DNA from: Streptomyces tuirus
Lineage (GTDB): Bacteria; Actinomycetota; Actinomycetes; Streptomycetales; Streptomycetaceae
NCBI RefSeq assembly: GCF_014701095.1
Contig: NZ_AP023439.1
Location: 3,274,001-3,338,000 of the forward strand
Direction of reading: 5' to 3'
DNA length: 64,000 bases
The notes under the pieces were generated by a model. That model saw only the letters and a list, made by a program, of their open reading frames with translations, did no database searches and was not told where the DNA came from. Both the position numbers and the translations under genes were made by a program. Shown here one piece after another: positions 53,752 to 62,718 of the stretch (positions are counted from its first letter, which is position 1; each line of letters opens with the position of its first letter).

Positions 53752-55128
53752 CTACGCCGCCGGAGCCAGCGCCTCCTGCTGCTCCCGGGGCACGAACCGC
53801 ACCCGGGGATGTCCGCCGTGCCAGCCCACCGACAGCCGTAGGTTGCCGACCCGGGCCAGGACCAGGCCGATGACGGCCGCGGCGAGTGCCGCCACCGCGC
53901 CGCCGGCCGCGAGGCCGACCCGGGCGCCGTAGGTGTCGGTGACCCAGCCGACGATCGGGGCGCCGACCGGCGAGCCGCCGAGGAAGATCATCATGTAGAG
54001 AGCCATGACCCGGCCGCGCATGGCGGGGTCCGTGGACATCTGGATGCTGGTGTTCGTGGTGACGTTGACCGTCATGCCGAACAGCCCCAGCGGGACCATG
54101 AGCAGGGCGAACATCCACAGCGTGGGGGTCGTCGCCGCCACGATCTCCAGGGCGCCGAAGGCCATGGCCGCCACGATCAGCAGCCGCAGCCGGGCCGTGC
54201 CCCGCCGCGCCGCGAGCAGCGCGCCCGCGACCGAGCCGACCGCCATCAGCGTGTTGAACATGCTGTACGCGCCCGCCCCGGCGTGGAACACGTCGTCCGC
54301 GAACGCCGAGAGGTACACGGGGAAGTTGAAGGCGAACGTGCCGACGAAACCGACCAGGACGATCGGCCAGATCAGCTCCGGGCGGCCGGTGACGTACCGC
54401 ACGCCCTCCCGCAGCTGCCCCTTGCCGCGCGGGGCGCGCTCCACGACGTGCAGCTCACGGGCGCGCATCAGCAGCAGGCCGGTGAGCGGCGCGATGAAGG
54501 ACAGGCCGTTGAAAAGGAAGGCGTAGCCGGTGCCGACGCCGGTGATGAGTATGCCCGCGACGGCGGGGCCGACCAGGCGGGCGGACTGGAAGTTCGCCGA
54601 GTTCAGGCTGACGGCGTTCTGCAGCTGCCCCGGGCCGACCAGCTCGGAGACGAAGGACTGCCGGGCCGGGTTGTCCACGACGGTGGCGAGACCGACCGCG
54701 AAGGCGGCAACGTAGACGTGCCACACCTGGACGTGCCCGGTGAGGGTGAGGACGGCCAGGGCGATCGCCGTGAGCGCCATCGACGACTGCGTCACGAGCA
54801 GCGTGGGCCGCTTGCGCAGCCGGTCGACGAGGACACCGCCGTAGAGGCCGAACAGCAGCATCGGCAGGAACTGCAGGGCGGTGGTGATGCCGACGGCGGC
54901 GGCGGAGCCGGTGAGGCTGAGCACCAGCCAGTCCTGGGCGATGCGCTGCATCCAGGTGCCGATGTTGGAGACGACCTGCCCCATGAAGAACAGGCGGTAG
55001 TTCCGCACCGAGAGGGAGGAGAACATCGAGGACTTGCGGGCGGGCCGGGCGGCGGGTGCGTCGGAGGTGGGCGGGGAATCGTGGGGGTCAGGTGCGGGGG
55101 CGGAAGCTGCTCCGGGTCCCGAACTCAA
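53752..55128 (-). CDS. MFS transporter (EntS-like exporter)
   Basis: 458 aa with TTG at 55128 as the likely start; GGAGG lies eight bases upstream and no ATG or GTG fits better. Twelve transmembrane helices are visible. The first loop contains LSVRNYRLFFMGQVVSNIGT then WMQRIAQDWLVLSLTGSAAA, and the loop between helices 2 and 3 has GGVLVDRLRKRP. The type matches MFS_3 exporters such as EntS. The N-terminal 30 residues are Pro/Ala-rich and cytosolic. The MarR gene lies 27 bp upstream on the same strand and probably controls it. Confidence 0.92.
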   Translation of the reverse strand: MSSGPGAASAPAPDPHDSPPTSDAPAARPARKSSMFSSLSVRNYRLFFMGQVVSNIGTWMQRIAQDWLVLSLTGSAAAVGITTALQFLPMLLFGLYGGVLVDRLRKRPTLLVTQSSMALTAIALAVLTLTGHVQVWHVYVAAFAVGLATVVDNPARQSFVSELVGPGQLQNAVSLNSANFQSARLVGPAVAGILITGVGTGYAFLFNGLSFIAPLTGLLLMRARELHVVERAPRGKGQLREGVRYVTGRPELIWPIVLVGFVGTFAFNFPVYLSAFADDVFHAGAGAYSMFNTLMAVGSVAGALLAARRGTARLRLLIVAAMAFGALEIVAATTPTLWMFALLMVPLGLFGMTVNVTTNTSIQMSTDPAMRGRVMALYMMIFLGGSPVGAPIVGWVTDTYGARVGLAAGGAVAALAAAVIGLVLARVGNLRLSVGWHGGHPRVRFVPREQQEALAPAA

Positions 55129-55155
55129 AGGGTTCGCCTCCTTGCGACCTACTGA

Positions 55156-55593
55156 TTACAGATGCGCGAGCTTCTCCAGCACGGGGGCGGCGGCGCGCAG
55201 TTTCGCCCACTCGTCCTCGTCGAGGTTCTCCACCAGCGTGGCCAGGAACGCGTTCCGCTTGGCGCGGCTCTCCTCGAGCATGGCCTCGGCCTGCTCGGTG
55301 CGCGTGACGACCTTCTGGCGCCGGTCCTCGGGGTGCGGCTCCAGCCGGACCAGCCCCTTGGCCTCCAGCAGCGCCACGATGCGGGTCATCGACGGCGGCT
55401 GGACGTGCTCCTTGCGGGCGAGCTCGCCCGGCGTGGCCTTGCCGCACAGCGACAGGGTGCCCAGCACCGACATCTCGGTGGGGCTGAGCGATTCGTCGAC
55501 CCGCTGGTGCTTGAGCCGACGGGACAGCCGCATCACTGCGGAGCGGAGGGAGTTCACGGCGGCTACGTCGTCGCCATGGCTGAGGTCCGGCAT
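55156..55593 (-). CDS. MarR-family regulator
   Basis: 145 aa. The winged helix-turn-helix (about residues 35-105) includes SPTEMSVLGTLSLCGKATPG, ELARKEHVQPPSMTRIVALL and the wing HPEDRRQKVVTRTEQ. Flanking helices form the dimer interface. It is the first gene of a two-gene unit with the MFS exporter. The ATG lies right behind a perfect inverted repeat and a -10-like TACGCT, so it is probably leaderless and self-regulated. Confidence 0.93.
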   Translation of the reverse strand: MPDLSHGDDVAAVNSLRSAVMRLSRRLKHQRVDESLSPTEMSVLGTLSLCGKATPGELARKEHVQPPSMTRIVALLEAKGLVRLEPHPEDRRQKVVTRTEQAEAMLEESRAKRNAFLATLVENLDEDEWAKLRAAAPVLEKLAHL

Positions 55594-55596
55594 GTT

Positions 55597-55626
55597 CTTT
55601 AGCGTAACTCATTACTCTCGCTAAAG
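55597..55626 (-). promoter_or_regulatory. Inverted-repeat operator of the marR-MFS unit
   Basis: CTTTAGCG (55597-55604) and CGCTAAAG (55619-55626) form a perfect 8-bp inverted repeat with a 14-base AT-richer centre. On the minus strand it includes the -10 candidate TACGCT, six bases before the ATG. Suits MarR autorepression. Confidence 0.65.
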
Positions 55627-55742
55627 ACCAGTGGGAACGCGCAGGAACGGCCGTGACCCCCGCCACTGAACCGTGACATCACTCATATGGGTGACGTCAC
55701 GGCGAAACCACGCCCACCGCACCGAAGGCTGCCGCGACCCTC

Positions 55743-55976
55743 ATGCCCATGGGGACCAGCGTGCTCAGCCTGCGAATAGACCACGACCTGCTCGAACGGC
55801 TCAGGCACCATGCCGCGAAAAGGGGAATGAGCGTCCAGGACTATGTCGTCCGGACGCTCATTCGAGATGACTTCGACCAGCGGTTCCAGGCCGCGGTGGA
55901 GGAGACGGAGAGGTTCTACGGCTCACCCGACTCCGGTGACGAGGATCAGGTCAGACCCAGCGCCGGCATCAGGTAG
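55743..55976 (+). CDS. Small ribbon-helix-helix protein
   Basis: 77 aa from the ATG at 55743 (a second ATG at 55749 and a GTG at 55761 are alternatives). SVLSLRIDHDLLERLRHHAA then KRGMSVQDYVVRTLIRDDF is a ribbon-helix-helix (Arc/CopG) motif; the rest is an acidic helix (VEETERFYGSPDSGDED). It is probably a DNA-binding dimer or antitoxin-like protein, but no toxin gene is adjacent. Its last 31 bases overlap the convergent end of the NCS2 permease gene. Confidence 0.82.
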   Translation: MPMGTSVLSLRIDHDLLERLRHHAAKRGMSVQDYVVRTLIRDDFDQRFQAAVEETERFYGSPDSGDEDQVRPSAGIR

Positions 55977-57397
55977 TAGAACGCGAACACCGCCGACACC
56001 ACGTACATCGCCACCGGCACCTCCCGGCCCCGTCCGGCCGCCAGCCGCAGCACCGCGAAGGTGATGAAGCCCATGCCGATGCCGTTGGTGATCGAGTAGG
56101 TGAACGGCATCATCACCATCGTCACGAAGGCCGGGATCGCGATCGTGTAGTCGGCCCAGTCGATCTCCTTGACCGACCCGGCCATGATCAGGAAGCCGAC
56201 CGCGACCAGCGCGGGGGTCGCCGCCTGGGACGGGACCATGGTGGCGACCGGCGTCAGGAAGAGCGCGACGGCGAAGAGGCCACCGGTGACGACGTTCGCC
56301 AGACCGGTCCGGGCACCCTCGCCGACACCCGCCGTGGACTCCACGAAGGCGGTCGTCGCGGAGGAGGAGCTGGCGCCACCGGCGGCGACCGCGAGGCCGT
56401 CGACGAACAGCACCCGGTTGATGCCGGGCATCTGCCCCTCGCCGTCGGTCAGCTTCGCCTCGTCGGAGACGCCCATGATCGTGCCCATCGCGTCGAAGAA
56501 GCACGACAGCAGCACGGTGAAGACGAAGAGCACGCCGGTCAGCACACCGACCTTGCCGAAGCCGCCGAACAGGCTGACCTGCCCGATCAGCCCGAAGTCC
56601 GGGCTCGCGACCGGGTTGCCGGGCCACGTGGGCGTGGTCAGGCCCCAGCTCGGCACCTTGGCCACCGCGTTGATGATCACGGCGAGGGCCGTCATGGCGA
56701 CGATCGAGATCAGGATCGCGCCGGAGACCTTGCGCACGATCAGCGCGAAGGTCAGCAGCACGCCGAGCACGAAGACCAGCACCGGCCAGCCGTTCAGGTG
56801 ACCGTCACCGCCCAGCTGGAGCGGGACGGTGGTCTGGGCGGCGTCCGGGATCCGGGAGACGAAGCCCGCGTCCACGAGCCCGATCAGCATGATGAACAGG
56901 CCGATGCCGATGGAGATGGCCTTGCGCAGCCCGAAGGGCACGGCGTTCATGACGCGCTCGCGCAGTCCGGTGGCGACCAGCAGCATGACCAGGAACCCGG
57001 CGAGGACCACCATGCCCATCGCGTCCGGCCAGGACATGCGCGGGGCGAGCTGGAGGGCGACGACGGAGTTCACGCCGAGACCGGCGGCCAGGGCGATCGG
57101 GACGTTGCCGATGACGCCCATGAGGAGGGTGGTCAGCGCGGCGGTGAGGGCCGTCGCGGTGACCAGCTGCCCGTTGTCGAGCTGGTGACCGTACATGTCC
57201 TTGGCACTGCCGAGGATGATCGGGTTCAGCACGATGATGTAGGCCATCGCGAAGAAGGTGGCGAGACCGCCGCGGACCTCACGGGGCAGGGTGCTGCCCC
57301 GCTCGGAGATCCGGAAGAAGCGGTCGAGTGCGCCGAACATGGGCCCGGCTCCCGGCTGCTGAGGGGCGGGGGCCTTGGCGGGAGCCGAGGAGGACAT
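55946..57397 (-). CDS. NCS2-family purine permease (AzgA/GhxP-like)
   Basis: 483 aa from the ATG at 57397. About 12-14 transmembrane segments are seen, with the NCS2 signatures TFFAMAYIIVLNPIILGSAK, LAAGLGVNSVVALQLAPRMS, SCFFDAMGTIMGVSDEAKLT and SSSATTAFVESTAGVGEGAR. It matches the adenine/guanine/hypoxanthine branch (AzgA-like, proton symport). The first 30 residues are Ala/Pro-rich and cytosolic. I looked for a purine riboswitch in the leader and saw none. The gene's 3' end overlaps a convergent ribbon-helix-helix gene. Confidence 0.95.
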   Translation of the reverse strand: MSSSAPAKAPAPQQPGAGPMFGALDRFFRISERGSTLPREVRGGLATFFAMAYIIVLNPIILGSAKDMYGHQLDNGQLVTATALTAALTTLLMGVIGNVPIALAAGLGVNSVVALQLAPRMSWPDAMGMVVLAGFLVMLLVATGLRERVMNAVPFGLRKAISIGIGLFIMLIGLVDAGFVSRIPDAAQTTVPLQLGGDGHLNGWPVLVFVLGVLLTFALIVRKVSGAILISIVAMTALAVIINAVAKVPSWGLTTPTWPGNPVASPDFGLIGQVSLFGGFGKVGVLTGVLFVFTVLLSCFFDAMGTIMGVSDEAKLTDGEGQMPGINRVLFVDGLAVAAGGASSSSATTAFVESTAGVGEGARTGLANVVTGGLFAVALFLTPVATMVPSQAATPALVAVGFLIMAGSVKEIDWADYTIAIPAFVTMVMMPFTYSITNGIGMGFITFAVLRLAAGRGREVPVAMYVVSAVFAFYYLMPALGLT

Positions 57398-57514
57398 GTT
57401 TTGGTGTTTCCTACGAAGAGAAGTGGTCAGACACAAACCGTTTCAGTATGAACATATAAGGCCCCGATCGGCCATCTCCGCGCGTAGACCTGATCGCCTC
57501 GTAAGCTGTTCCCC

Positions 57515-57790
57515 ATGGCGAAATGGACCCCCAGACACGAGGCGCCGGAGCCCCTTGAGGGCCCCGTGGTCGCCACCATCACCGGCGGCACCATCCTGTG
57601 GTTCGTCCTCTTCCTGGTCCAGCTCCCCTTCTACGGCTGGTTCGACGAACACGGCCACACCTGGTGGGTGTGGACATGCCTGGCCGGCGGCGGCCTCGGC
57701 CTGATCGGCATCTGGTACGTCCGCAAGCGCGACGCCGCGATCAAGCGCGCGGCGGTGCAGGACCCGACGGCGACTCGCGCGGCCCAGTAG
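57515..57790 (+). CDS. DUF2530 small membrane protein
   Basis: 91 aa. Two transmembrane helices (TITGGTILWFVLFLVQLPFY and WWVWTCLAGGGLGLIGIWYV) lie between short charged ends; EPLEGPVVATITGG precedes the first and RKRDAAIKRAA follows the second. It matches the DUF2530 family, often found next to NCS2 permease or MarR genes in actinobacteria, as I recall. A TAAGCT element just upstream of the ATG suggests a leaderless mRNA. Function unknown. Confidence 0.87.
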   Translation: MAKWTPRHEAPEPLEGPVVATITGGTILWFVLFLVQLPFYGWFDEHGHTWWVWTCLAGGGLGLIGIWYVRKRDAAIKRAAVQDPTATRAAQ

Positions 57791-57953
57791 GCGGAACCGA
57801 GCCACGACGCGCCCGCACCCGCGTACGGCGAGAAGGGGCCGTGTCGGGGGGTGTCCGCCCGCAGCGGTTGGCGCGTCAACGCCAGTCAGTCGGTATGAAG
57901 CTCCATCGCGCCGTTCCGAGGACGGACACCCCCCGGCGCGGCCCCGACCCCCA

Positions 57954-58025
57954 CCCCACGCGAAGGCGAAACGAACACCCCACGCGAAGGCGAACCGGAC
58001 ACCCCACGCGAAGGCGAACCGAACG
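57954..58025. repeat. 24-bp tandem repeat, three units, in a 382-bp gene-free region
   Basis: Units at 57954-57977, 57978-58001 and 58002-58025 share CCCCACGCGAAGGCGAA and differ at a few bases after it. The gap 57791-58172 between DUF2530 and the methyltransferase otherwise holds nothing that I can support. The 24-bp period keeps frame in both directions, which explains the open frames across it. Confidence 0.85.
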
Positions 58026-58172
58026 CGCACCCCCACCCGGCGTCGCGCGAAGCACAGCCCCGCACCCTCCGACGAGACACCCGCCCGCCCCCTCCCTACG
58101 CTCAGGAGATGGCGGCGAAACGCTCGAAACCGTCGGCGCGAAACCGCCGTCCGACCGGTGAGGAGCGCAGCG

Positions 58173-59012
58173 ATGACGATGCAGAACAGCGTGACCGAGG
58201 CCGACCGCGCCCTGAAGACCAAGCACCGGGCGATGTGGGCCCAGGGCGACTACCCCTCCCTGGCCGCCGAGGTCATCCCCGAGCTCGGATCGGTCCTGGT
58301 CGAAGCGTGCGGAGTGCGCTCCGGCCAGCGGGTGCTGGACGTGGCCGCCGGCTCCGGGAACGCCGCGATCCCCGCGGCCCTGGCCGGCGCGGACGTGGTG
58401 GCCTCCGACCTCACGCCGGAGCTGTTCGAGGCCGGCCGGGCGGCGGCCGAGCAGCAGGGCGCGCACCTCACCTGGCAGGAGGCCGACGCCGAGGCCCTGC
58501 CGTTCGGCGACGCCGAGTTCGACACCGTGCTGTCCTGCGTCGGCGTGATGTTCGCCCCGCACCACCAGCAGGCCGCGGATGAACTCGTCCGGGTCTGCCG
58601 TCCCGGCGGCACCATCGGGCTGCTGAACTGGACGCCCCAGGGCTTCATCGGCCGGATGTTCGCCGCGATGAAGCCGTACGCGCCCCCGCCCGGCGCGCAG
58701 CCGCCCCCGCTGTGGGGGGACGAGGACCATGTGCGCGCCCTCCTCGGCGACCGGGTCACGGACGTCCGCGCCGAGCGCCGCACGGTCCGGGTCGACCGCT
58801 TCGAGACGCCCGAGGCGTTCCGCGACTACTTCAAGGAGCGCTACGGCCCGACCATCAGCGTCTACAAGAACATCGCCGACGACCCCGAACGCGTCGCGGC
58901 CCTGGATGCCGCCCTGGTGGACCTCGCCCGCGACGGCGACCTGGGCACGGGCTCGGGCGGAACGGTCCTGGAGTGGGAGTACCTGCTGCTCACCGCCCGC
59001 CGGGCGGACTGA
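58173..59012 (+). CDS. Class I SAM-dependent methyltransferase
   Basis: 279 aa from the ATG at 58173 with GAGGAG eight bases upstream. SAM-binding motif I is VLDVAAGSGNAAIPAALAGA (about residue 60), followed by VVASDLTPELFEAGR with the acidic ribose ligand, EADAEALPFGDAEFDTVLSC and a post-motif VCRPGGTIGLLNWTPQGF. It belongs to the UbiE/COQ5-like group (Methyltransf_11). The C-terminal half has FETPEAFRDYFKERYGPTIS. Acceptor unknown. Confidence 0.92.
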   Translation: MTMQNSVTEADRALKTKHRAMWAQGDYPSLAAEVIPELGSVLVEACGVRSGQRVLDVAAGSGNAAIPAALAGADVVASDLTPELFEAGRAAAEQQGAHLTWQEADAEALPFGDAEFDTVLSCVGVMFAPHHQQAADELVRVCRPGGTIGLLNWTPQGFIGRMFAAMKPYAPPPGAQPPPLWGDEDHVRALLGDRVTDVRAERRTVRVDRFETPEAFRDYFKERYGPTISVYKNIADDPERVAALDAALVDLARDGDLGTGSGGTVLEWEYLLLTARRAD

Positions 59013-59064
59013 CACCGGGACGCGGAACCGGGGCCTGGCACCGGGACGTGGCACCGGGGCCCGG
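59013..59064. repeat. 26-bp tandem duplication right after the methyltransferase stop
   Basis: CACCGGGACGCGGAACCGGG plus GCCTGG (59013-59038), then a copy with few changes (59039-59064). The first base follows the TGA directly. Confidence 0.75.
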
Positions 59065-59171
59065 CGGCCTACAACTGCCGTACGACCACGGCACGAAGTC
59101 CGTCCTTCCCAGGTCGGATCTTCGCCGCATTCAGCGGGTGAACCGGCAAATCCGCACGTACCGTCGGATGC

Positions 59172-61565
59172 ATGACGCATCTCGACGCGGGTGCCCGGCC
59201 CGACTCCGCGCGGCCGGCGACGGTCACCTCCCGCGAGACCGGCCTGACCGCCGCTCAGGTCGCCGAACGGGTGGCGCGCGGGCAGCGCAACGACGTGCCG
59301 GTGCGCAGCAGCCGCTCCACCGCCGACATCGTCCGCGCGAACGTCTTCACCCGCTTCAACGCGATCATCGGCGTGCTGTGGCTGATCATGCTGGTGGTCG
59401 CGCCGATCCAGGACAGCCTGTTCGGGTTCGTGATCCTCGCCAACACCGGCATCGGGATCGTCCAGGAGTGGCGGGCGAAGAAGACGCTGGACTCGCTCGC
59501 GCTGATCGGCGAGGTCAGGCCGACCGTGCGGCGCGACGGGACCGCCGCGCAGGTCAGCACGTCCGAGATCGTGCTGGACGACCTGATCGAGATCGGGCCC
59601 GGGGACAAGGTCGTCGTCGACGGTGTCTGCGTCGAGGCGGACGGGCTGGAGATCGACGAGTCGCTGCTCACCGGTGAGGCCGACCCGGTCGTCAAGCAGC
59701 CCGGCGGCCACGTCATGTCGGGCAGCTTCGTGGTGGCGGGCGGCGGGGCCTTCCAGGCGACGAAGGTCGGCCGTGAGGCCTACGCCGCCCAGCTCGCCGA
59801 GGAGGCCTCGCGCTTCACCCTCGTCCAGTCCGAGCTGCGGTCGGGCATCTCGACCATCCTCAAGTACGTCACGTGGATGATGGTCCCGACCGCGATCGGC
59901 CTGATCATCAGCCAGCTGGTCGTGAAGGAGAACGCCTTCGACGACTCCGTCGCCCGCACGGTCGGCGGCATCGTCCCGATGGTCCCCGAGGGGCTGGTCC
60001 TGCTCACCTCGGTCGCCTTCGCCATCGGTGTGATCCGCCTGGGCCGCAAGCAGTGCCTGGTGCAGGAGCTGCCCGCGATCGAGGGGCTCGCCCGGGTCGA
60101 CACGGTCTGCCTGGACAAGACCGGCACCCTCACCGAGGGCGGCATGGACGTCACCGAACTGCGGTCGCTTAAGGGCGCCGACGAGACCTACGTACGGAAG
60201 GTGCTCGGCGCGCTCGGCGAGTCGGACCCGCGGCCGAACGCGTCCCTGAAGGCGATCATCGACGCCTACCCCGCCGTCGACGGCTGGCGCTGCACCGAGG
60301 CCCTGCCGTTCTCCTCCGCCCGCAAGTACAGCGGCGCCGCGCTCAGCGAGGGCGACGGGCAGACCGGCCGGTGGCTGCTGGGCGCGCCCGACGTACTGCT
60401 CGCGGACGACGATCCGGCCCTGGCCGAGACCGGGCGGCTGAACGAGCAGGGCCTCAGGGTGCTGCTGCTGGTGCGGGTCGCGCGGGACCTGGACGATCCG
60501 GAGGTGACCAGGGGGGCGAAGCCCACCGCCCTGGTCGTGCTGGAGCAGCGGCTGCGGCCGGACGCCGCGGACACGCTGCGCTACTTCGCCGACCAGAACG
60601 TGCGGGCCAAGGTCATCTCCGGCGACAACGCGGTGTCGGTCGGGGCGGTCGCCGCCAAGCTCGGGCTGTCCGGCACGACCGTGGACGCGCGCCGGCTGCC
60701 CGCCGAGCAGGACGGCATGGCCGACGCCCTCGACGACGGCACGGTGTTCGGGCGGGTCACCCCGCAGCAGAAGCGGACCATGGTGGGGGCGTTGCAGTCC
60801 CGCGGGCACACGGTCGCCATGACGGGCGACGGGGTGAACGACGTCCTCGCCCTGAAGGACGCCGACATCGGCGTGGCGATGGGCTCCGGCTCGGAGGCGA
60901 CCCGGGCGGTGGCGCAGATCGTGCTGCTGAACAACAGCTTCGCGACGCTGCCGTCGGTGGTCGCCGAGGGGCGGCGGGTCATCGGCAACATCACGCGGGT
61001 GGCCACGCTGTTCCTCGTCAAGACGGTCTACTCGGTGCTGCTGGCCGTCCTGGTGGTCTGCTCGCAGGTGGAGTACCCGTTCCTGCCGCGCCATCTGACC
61101 CTGTTGTCGACGCTGACCATCGGCATCCCGGCGTTCTTCCTCGCGCTCGCCCCCAACAAGGAGCGCGCGAGGCCGAATTTCGTACGGCGGGTCATGCGGT
61201 ACGCGATCCCGGGCGGGGTCGTGGCGGCGCTGGCGACGTTCGCGACGTATCTGCTCGCCCGGGAGCACTACACGGGGCCCGGGGCGCTGGACGCGGAGAC
61301 CAGCGCGGCGACGCTCACGCTGTTCCTGATCTCGATGTGGGTGCTGGCGATCATCGCCCGGCCCTACACGTGGTGGCGGATCGCGCTGGTGGCGTCCATG
61401 GCCGGGGCGTTCGTGCTGGTGCTGGTCGTGCCGTGGTTGCAGCACTTCTTCGCGCTGAAGCTGGTGGGGGTGACGATGCCGTGGACCGCCGTCGGCATCG
61501 CGGCGGTGGCGGCGGCCACCCTGGAACTCCTGTGGAGGTGGGTGGACCGCCGCTTTCCCGCTTAG
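59172..61565 (+). CDS. P-type cation ATPase, CtpE-like
   Basis: 797 aa. Motifs in order: actuator-domain LTGEADPV (166-173), transmembrane MVPEGLVLL (PEGL 272-275), phosphorylation site VCLDKTGTLTEGG (Asp315), nucleotide-binding SSARKYSGAAL and hinge MTGDGVNDVLALKDADIGVA. About ten transmembrane helices are seen, with no N-terminal metal-binding domain and no CPC motif, so it is not a heavy-metal pump. Its PEGL segment and size match mycobacterial CtpE, a Ca2+ importer important for envelope integrity; transport of Ca2+ here is inference. Confidence 0.93.
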   Translation: MTHLDAGARPDSARPATVTSRETGLTAAQVAERVARGQRNDVPVRSSRSTADIVRANVFTRFNAIIGVLWLIMLVVAPIQDSLFGFVILANTGIGIVQEWRAKKTLDSLALIGEVRPTVRRDGTAAQVSTSEIVLDDLIEIGPGDKVVVDGVCVEADGLEIDESLLTGEADPVVKQPGGHVMSGSFVVAGGGAFQATKVGREAYAAQLAEEASRFTLVQSELRSGISTILKYVTWMMVPTAIGLIISQLVVKENAFDDSVARTVGGIVPMVPEGLVLLTSVAFAIGVIRLGRKQCLVQELPAIEGLARVDTVCLDKTGTLTEGGMDVTELRSLKGADETYVRKVLGALGESDPRPNASLKAIIDAYPAVDGWRCTEALPFSSARKYSGAALSEGDGQTGRWLLGAPDVLLADDDPALAETGRLNEQGLRVLLLVRVARDLDDPEVTRGAKPTALVVLEQRLRPDAADTLRYFADQNVRAKVISGDNAVSVGAVAAKLGLSGTTVDARRLPAEQDGMADALDDGTVFGRVTPQQKRTMVGALQSRGHTVAMTGDGVNDVLALKDADIGVAMGSGSEATRAVAQIVLLNNSFATLPSVVAEGRRVIGNITRVATLFLVKTVYSVLLAVLVVCSQVEYPFLPRHLTLLSTLTIGIPAFFLALAPNKERARPNFVRRVMRYAIPGGVVAALATFATYLLAREHYTGPGALDAETSAATLTLFLISMWVLAIIARPYTWWRIALVASMAGAFVLVLVVPWLQHFFALKLVGVTMPWTAVGIAAVAAATLELLWRWVDRRFPA

Positions 61566-61594
61566 CGTGGAGCGGGGGTGGAGCGGGGGGCGCT

Positions 61595-62503
61595 CTACTT
61601 CACGTCGACGAAGTCACCCGTGGCGTTGACGGCCGGGGTGGTCGTGGTGCCCGCGAAGGAGTAGCGGAAGTAGCCGTCCGTCGAGGCCGTGACGGTGGTC
61701 TTCAGCTCGCCCGTGGAGTTGGACTTGATGGTCTTCACGGTGGTGTAGGTGTTGGAGCTCTTCTTGCGGAACTGCAGCTTCACCGACTGGTTGGTATAGC
61801 CGTGGTACTTGTTGTCGTCCCAGTTGGCGCGCGACAGCTTGCCGGTGACCGTGATGGTCTTGCCCTTCTTCACCGGCTCCGGCGAGGCGTTGACCGTCAG
61901 CTTCGAGTAGCGCTGGAGCTTGAAGGAGTTCGTCGGGTCCTTCAGCGCGACACCGACGTTGTCCAGGTTCGGGTCCTCGGGGTCCTCGCCGTTGAACGCG
62001 ACCGCGAACGCGGCCGCCTTCCAGGAGCCGGCGTCCTCGTTCAGCAGCGCGAACGGGTCGATCTCGACGGTGGCCTTGCAGCTCGCGACGGTCGCGGACG
62101 AGTCCGTGCAGGTCGCGTCGTTGCTGTCGAAGAAGAAGATCGCCTCCTCGAACGAGGCACCGCGGTACAGCTCGACGCCCGCGAAGAAGTCCGCGGCGTG
62201 GATGTTCACTTCCTTGCCGTGGGTCAGCGTGAAGGACACGGGGACCTTGACCACGTTGGTGGTGCCGACGGCGATGTTCTTGCCGTTGTTGACCTTGACC
62301 GAGGAGAAGGTCGCGTTCAGGACGGTCGGCTCGCCGTCCACGGCGCCGACGTAGGCCGAGCGGCCCGAGTCGGCGTGGACGACCTCGCTGGCGGCGGCGA
62401 TGTCCGCGGGAACCTTCGGCTCCGTGGCCTGCGCGGCCGGCACGGCGAGGGCGGAGAGGGCCAGGGCGCCGGTGACGGCGGCCACGGTGGCTCGGATACG
62501 CAT
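61595..62503 (-). CDS. Secreted protein of unknown function with Ig-like C-terminal domain
   Basis: 302 aa. A signal peptide (MRIRATVAAVTGALALSALA, cleavage near AAQA) is followed by a domain rich in beta-strand with one Cys pair (DATCTDSSATVASCKATVEI). A linker precedes a C-terminal Ig/fibronectin-like repeat with SKLTVNASPEPVKKGKTITV and KLQFRKKSSNTYTTVKTIKS. The latter resembles a domain common in streptomycete secreted proteins. No catalytic motif or LPXTG. Convergent with the P-type ATPase. Function unknown. Confidence 0.85.
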   Translation of the reverse strand: MRIRATVAAVTGALALSALAVPAAQATEPKVPADIAAASEVVHADSGRSAYVGAVDGEPTVLNATFSSVKVNNGKNIAVGTTNVVKVPVSFTLTHGKEVNIHAADFFAGVELYRGASFEEAIFFFDSNDATCTDSSATVASCKATVEIDPFALLNEDAGSWKAAAFAVAFNGEDPEDPNLDNVGVALKDPTNSFKLQRYSKLTVNASPEPVKKGKTITVTGKLSRANWDDNKYHGYTNQSVKLQFRKKSSNTYTTVKTIKSNSTGELKTTVTASTDGYFRYSFAGTTTTPAVNATGDFVDVK

Positions 62504-62567
62504 GCGTTCTCCAGGTGGAGAGGGGCCCCGGTGCTCGTCGTCGGCTCTCGGGACCCAAGTGATCGTG

Positions 62568-62581
62568 GAGTCTGTTGACTC
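62568..62581 (-). promoter_or_regulatory. Palindrome upstream of the secreted-protein gene
   Basis: GAGTC-TGTT-GACTC, flanked by the direct repeat GTGATC / GTGATC a few bases outside. It lies about 70 bp upstream of the ATG at 62503, where operators usually lie. Confidence 0.45.
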
Positions 62582-62672
62582 AGGTGATCAGATTCCTCAG
62601 CCATACGGATGGTTGTACGACGGGTGAAAAATATGTGCGGAATCCTTCACGAGCGGTCGCACGGCGCCGCCG

Positions 62673-62716
62673 ACTCGGTCGCGCATCACCGCCGGCTCGG
62701 TCGCACATCACCGCCG
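62673..62716. repeat. 22-bp tandem duplication next to a stop codon
   Basis: CTCGGTCGCGCATCACCGCC plus GG (62673-62694) and a near-identical copy (62695-62716). The second ends two bases before the stop codon of the leftward gene that begins beyond the window edge. Confidence 0.7.
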
Positions 62717-62718
62717 GA

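Noticed and set aside
57398-57514. Possible purine riboswitch upstream of the NCS2 permease
   Set aside because: The conserved purine-aptamer core is not visible; the region is only AT-richer.
57876-61445. A 1189-codon leftward open frame antisense to the P-type ATPase and methyltransferase
   Set aside because: It is composed of Arg, Gly, Pro, His and Gln-rich sequence with no domain, and mirrors real genes with clear motifs on the other strand; typical of high-GC antisense frames.
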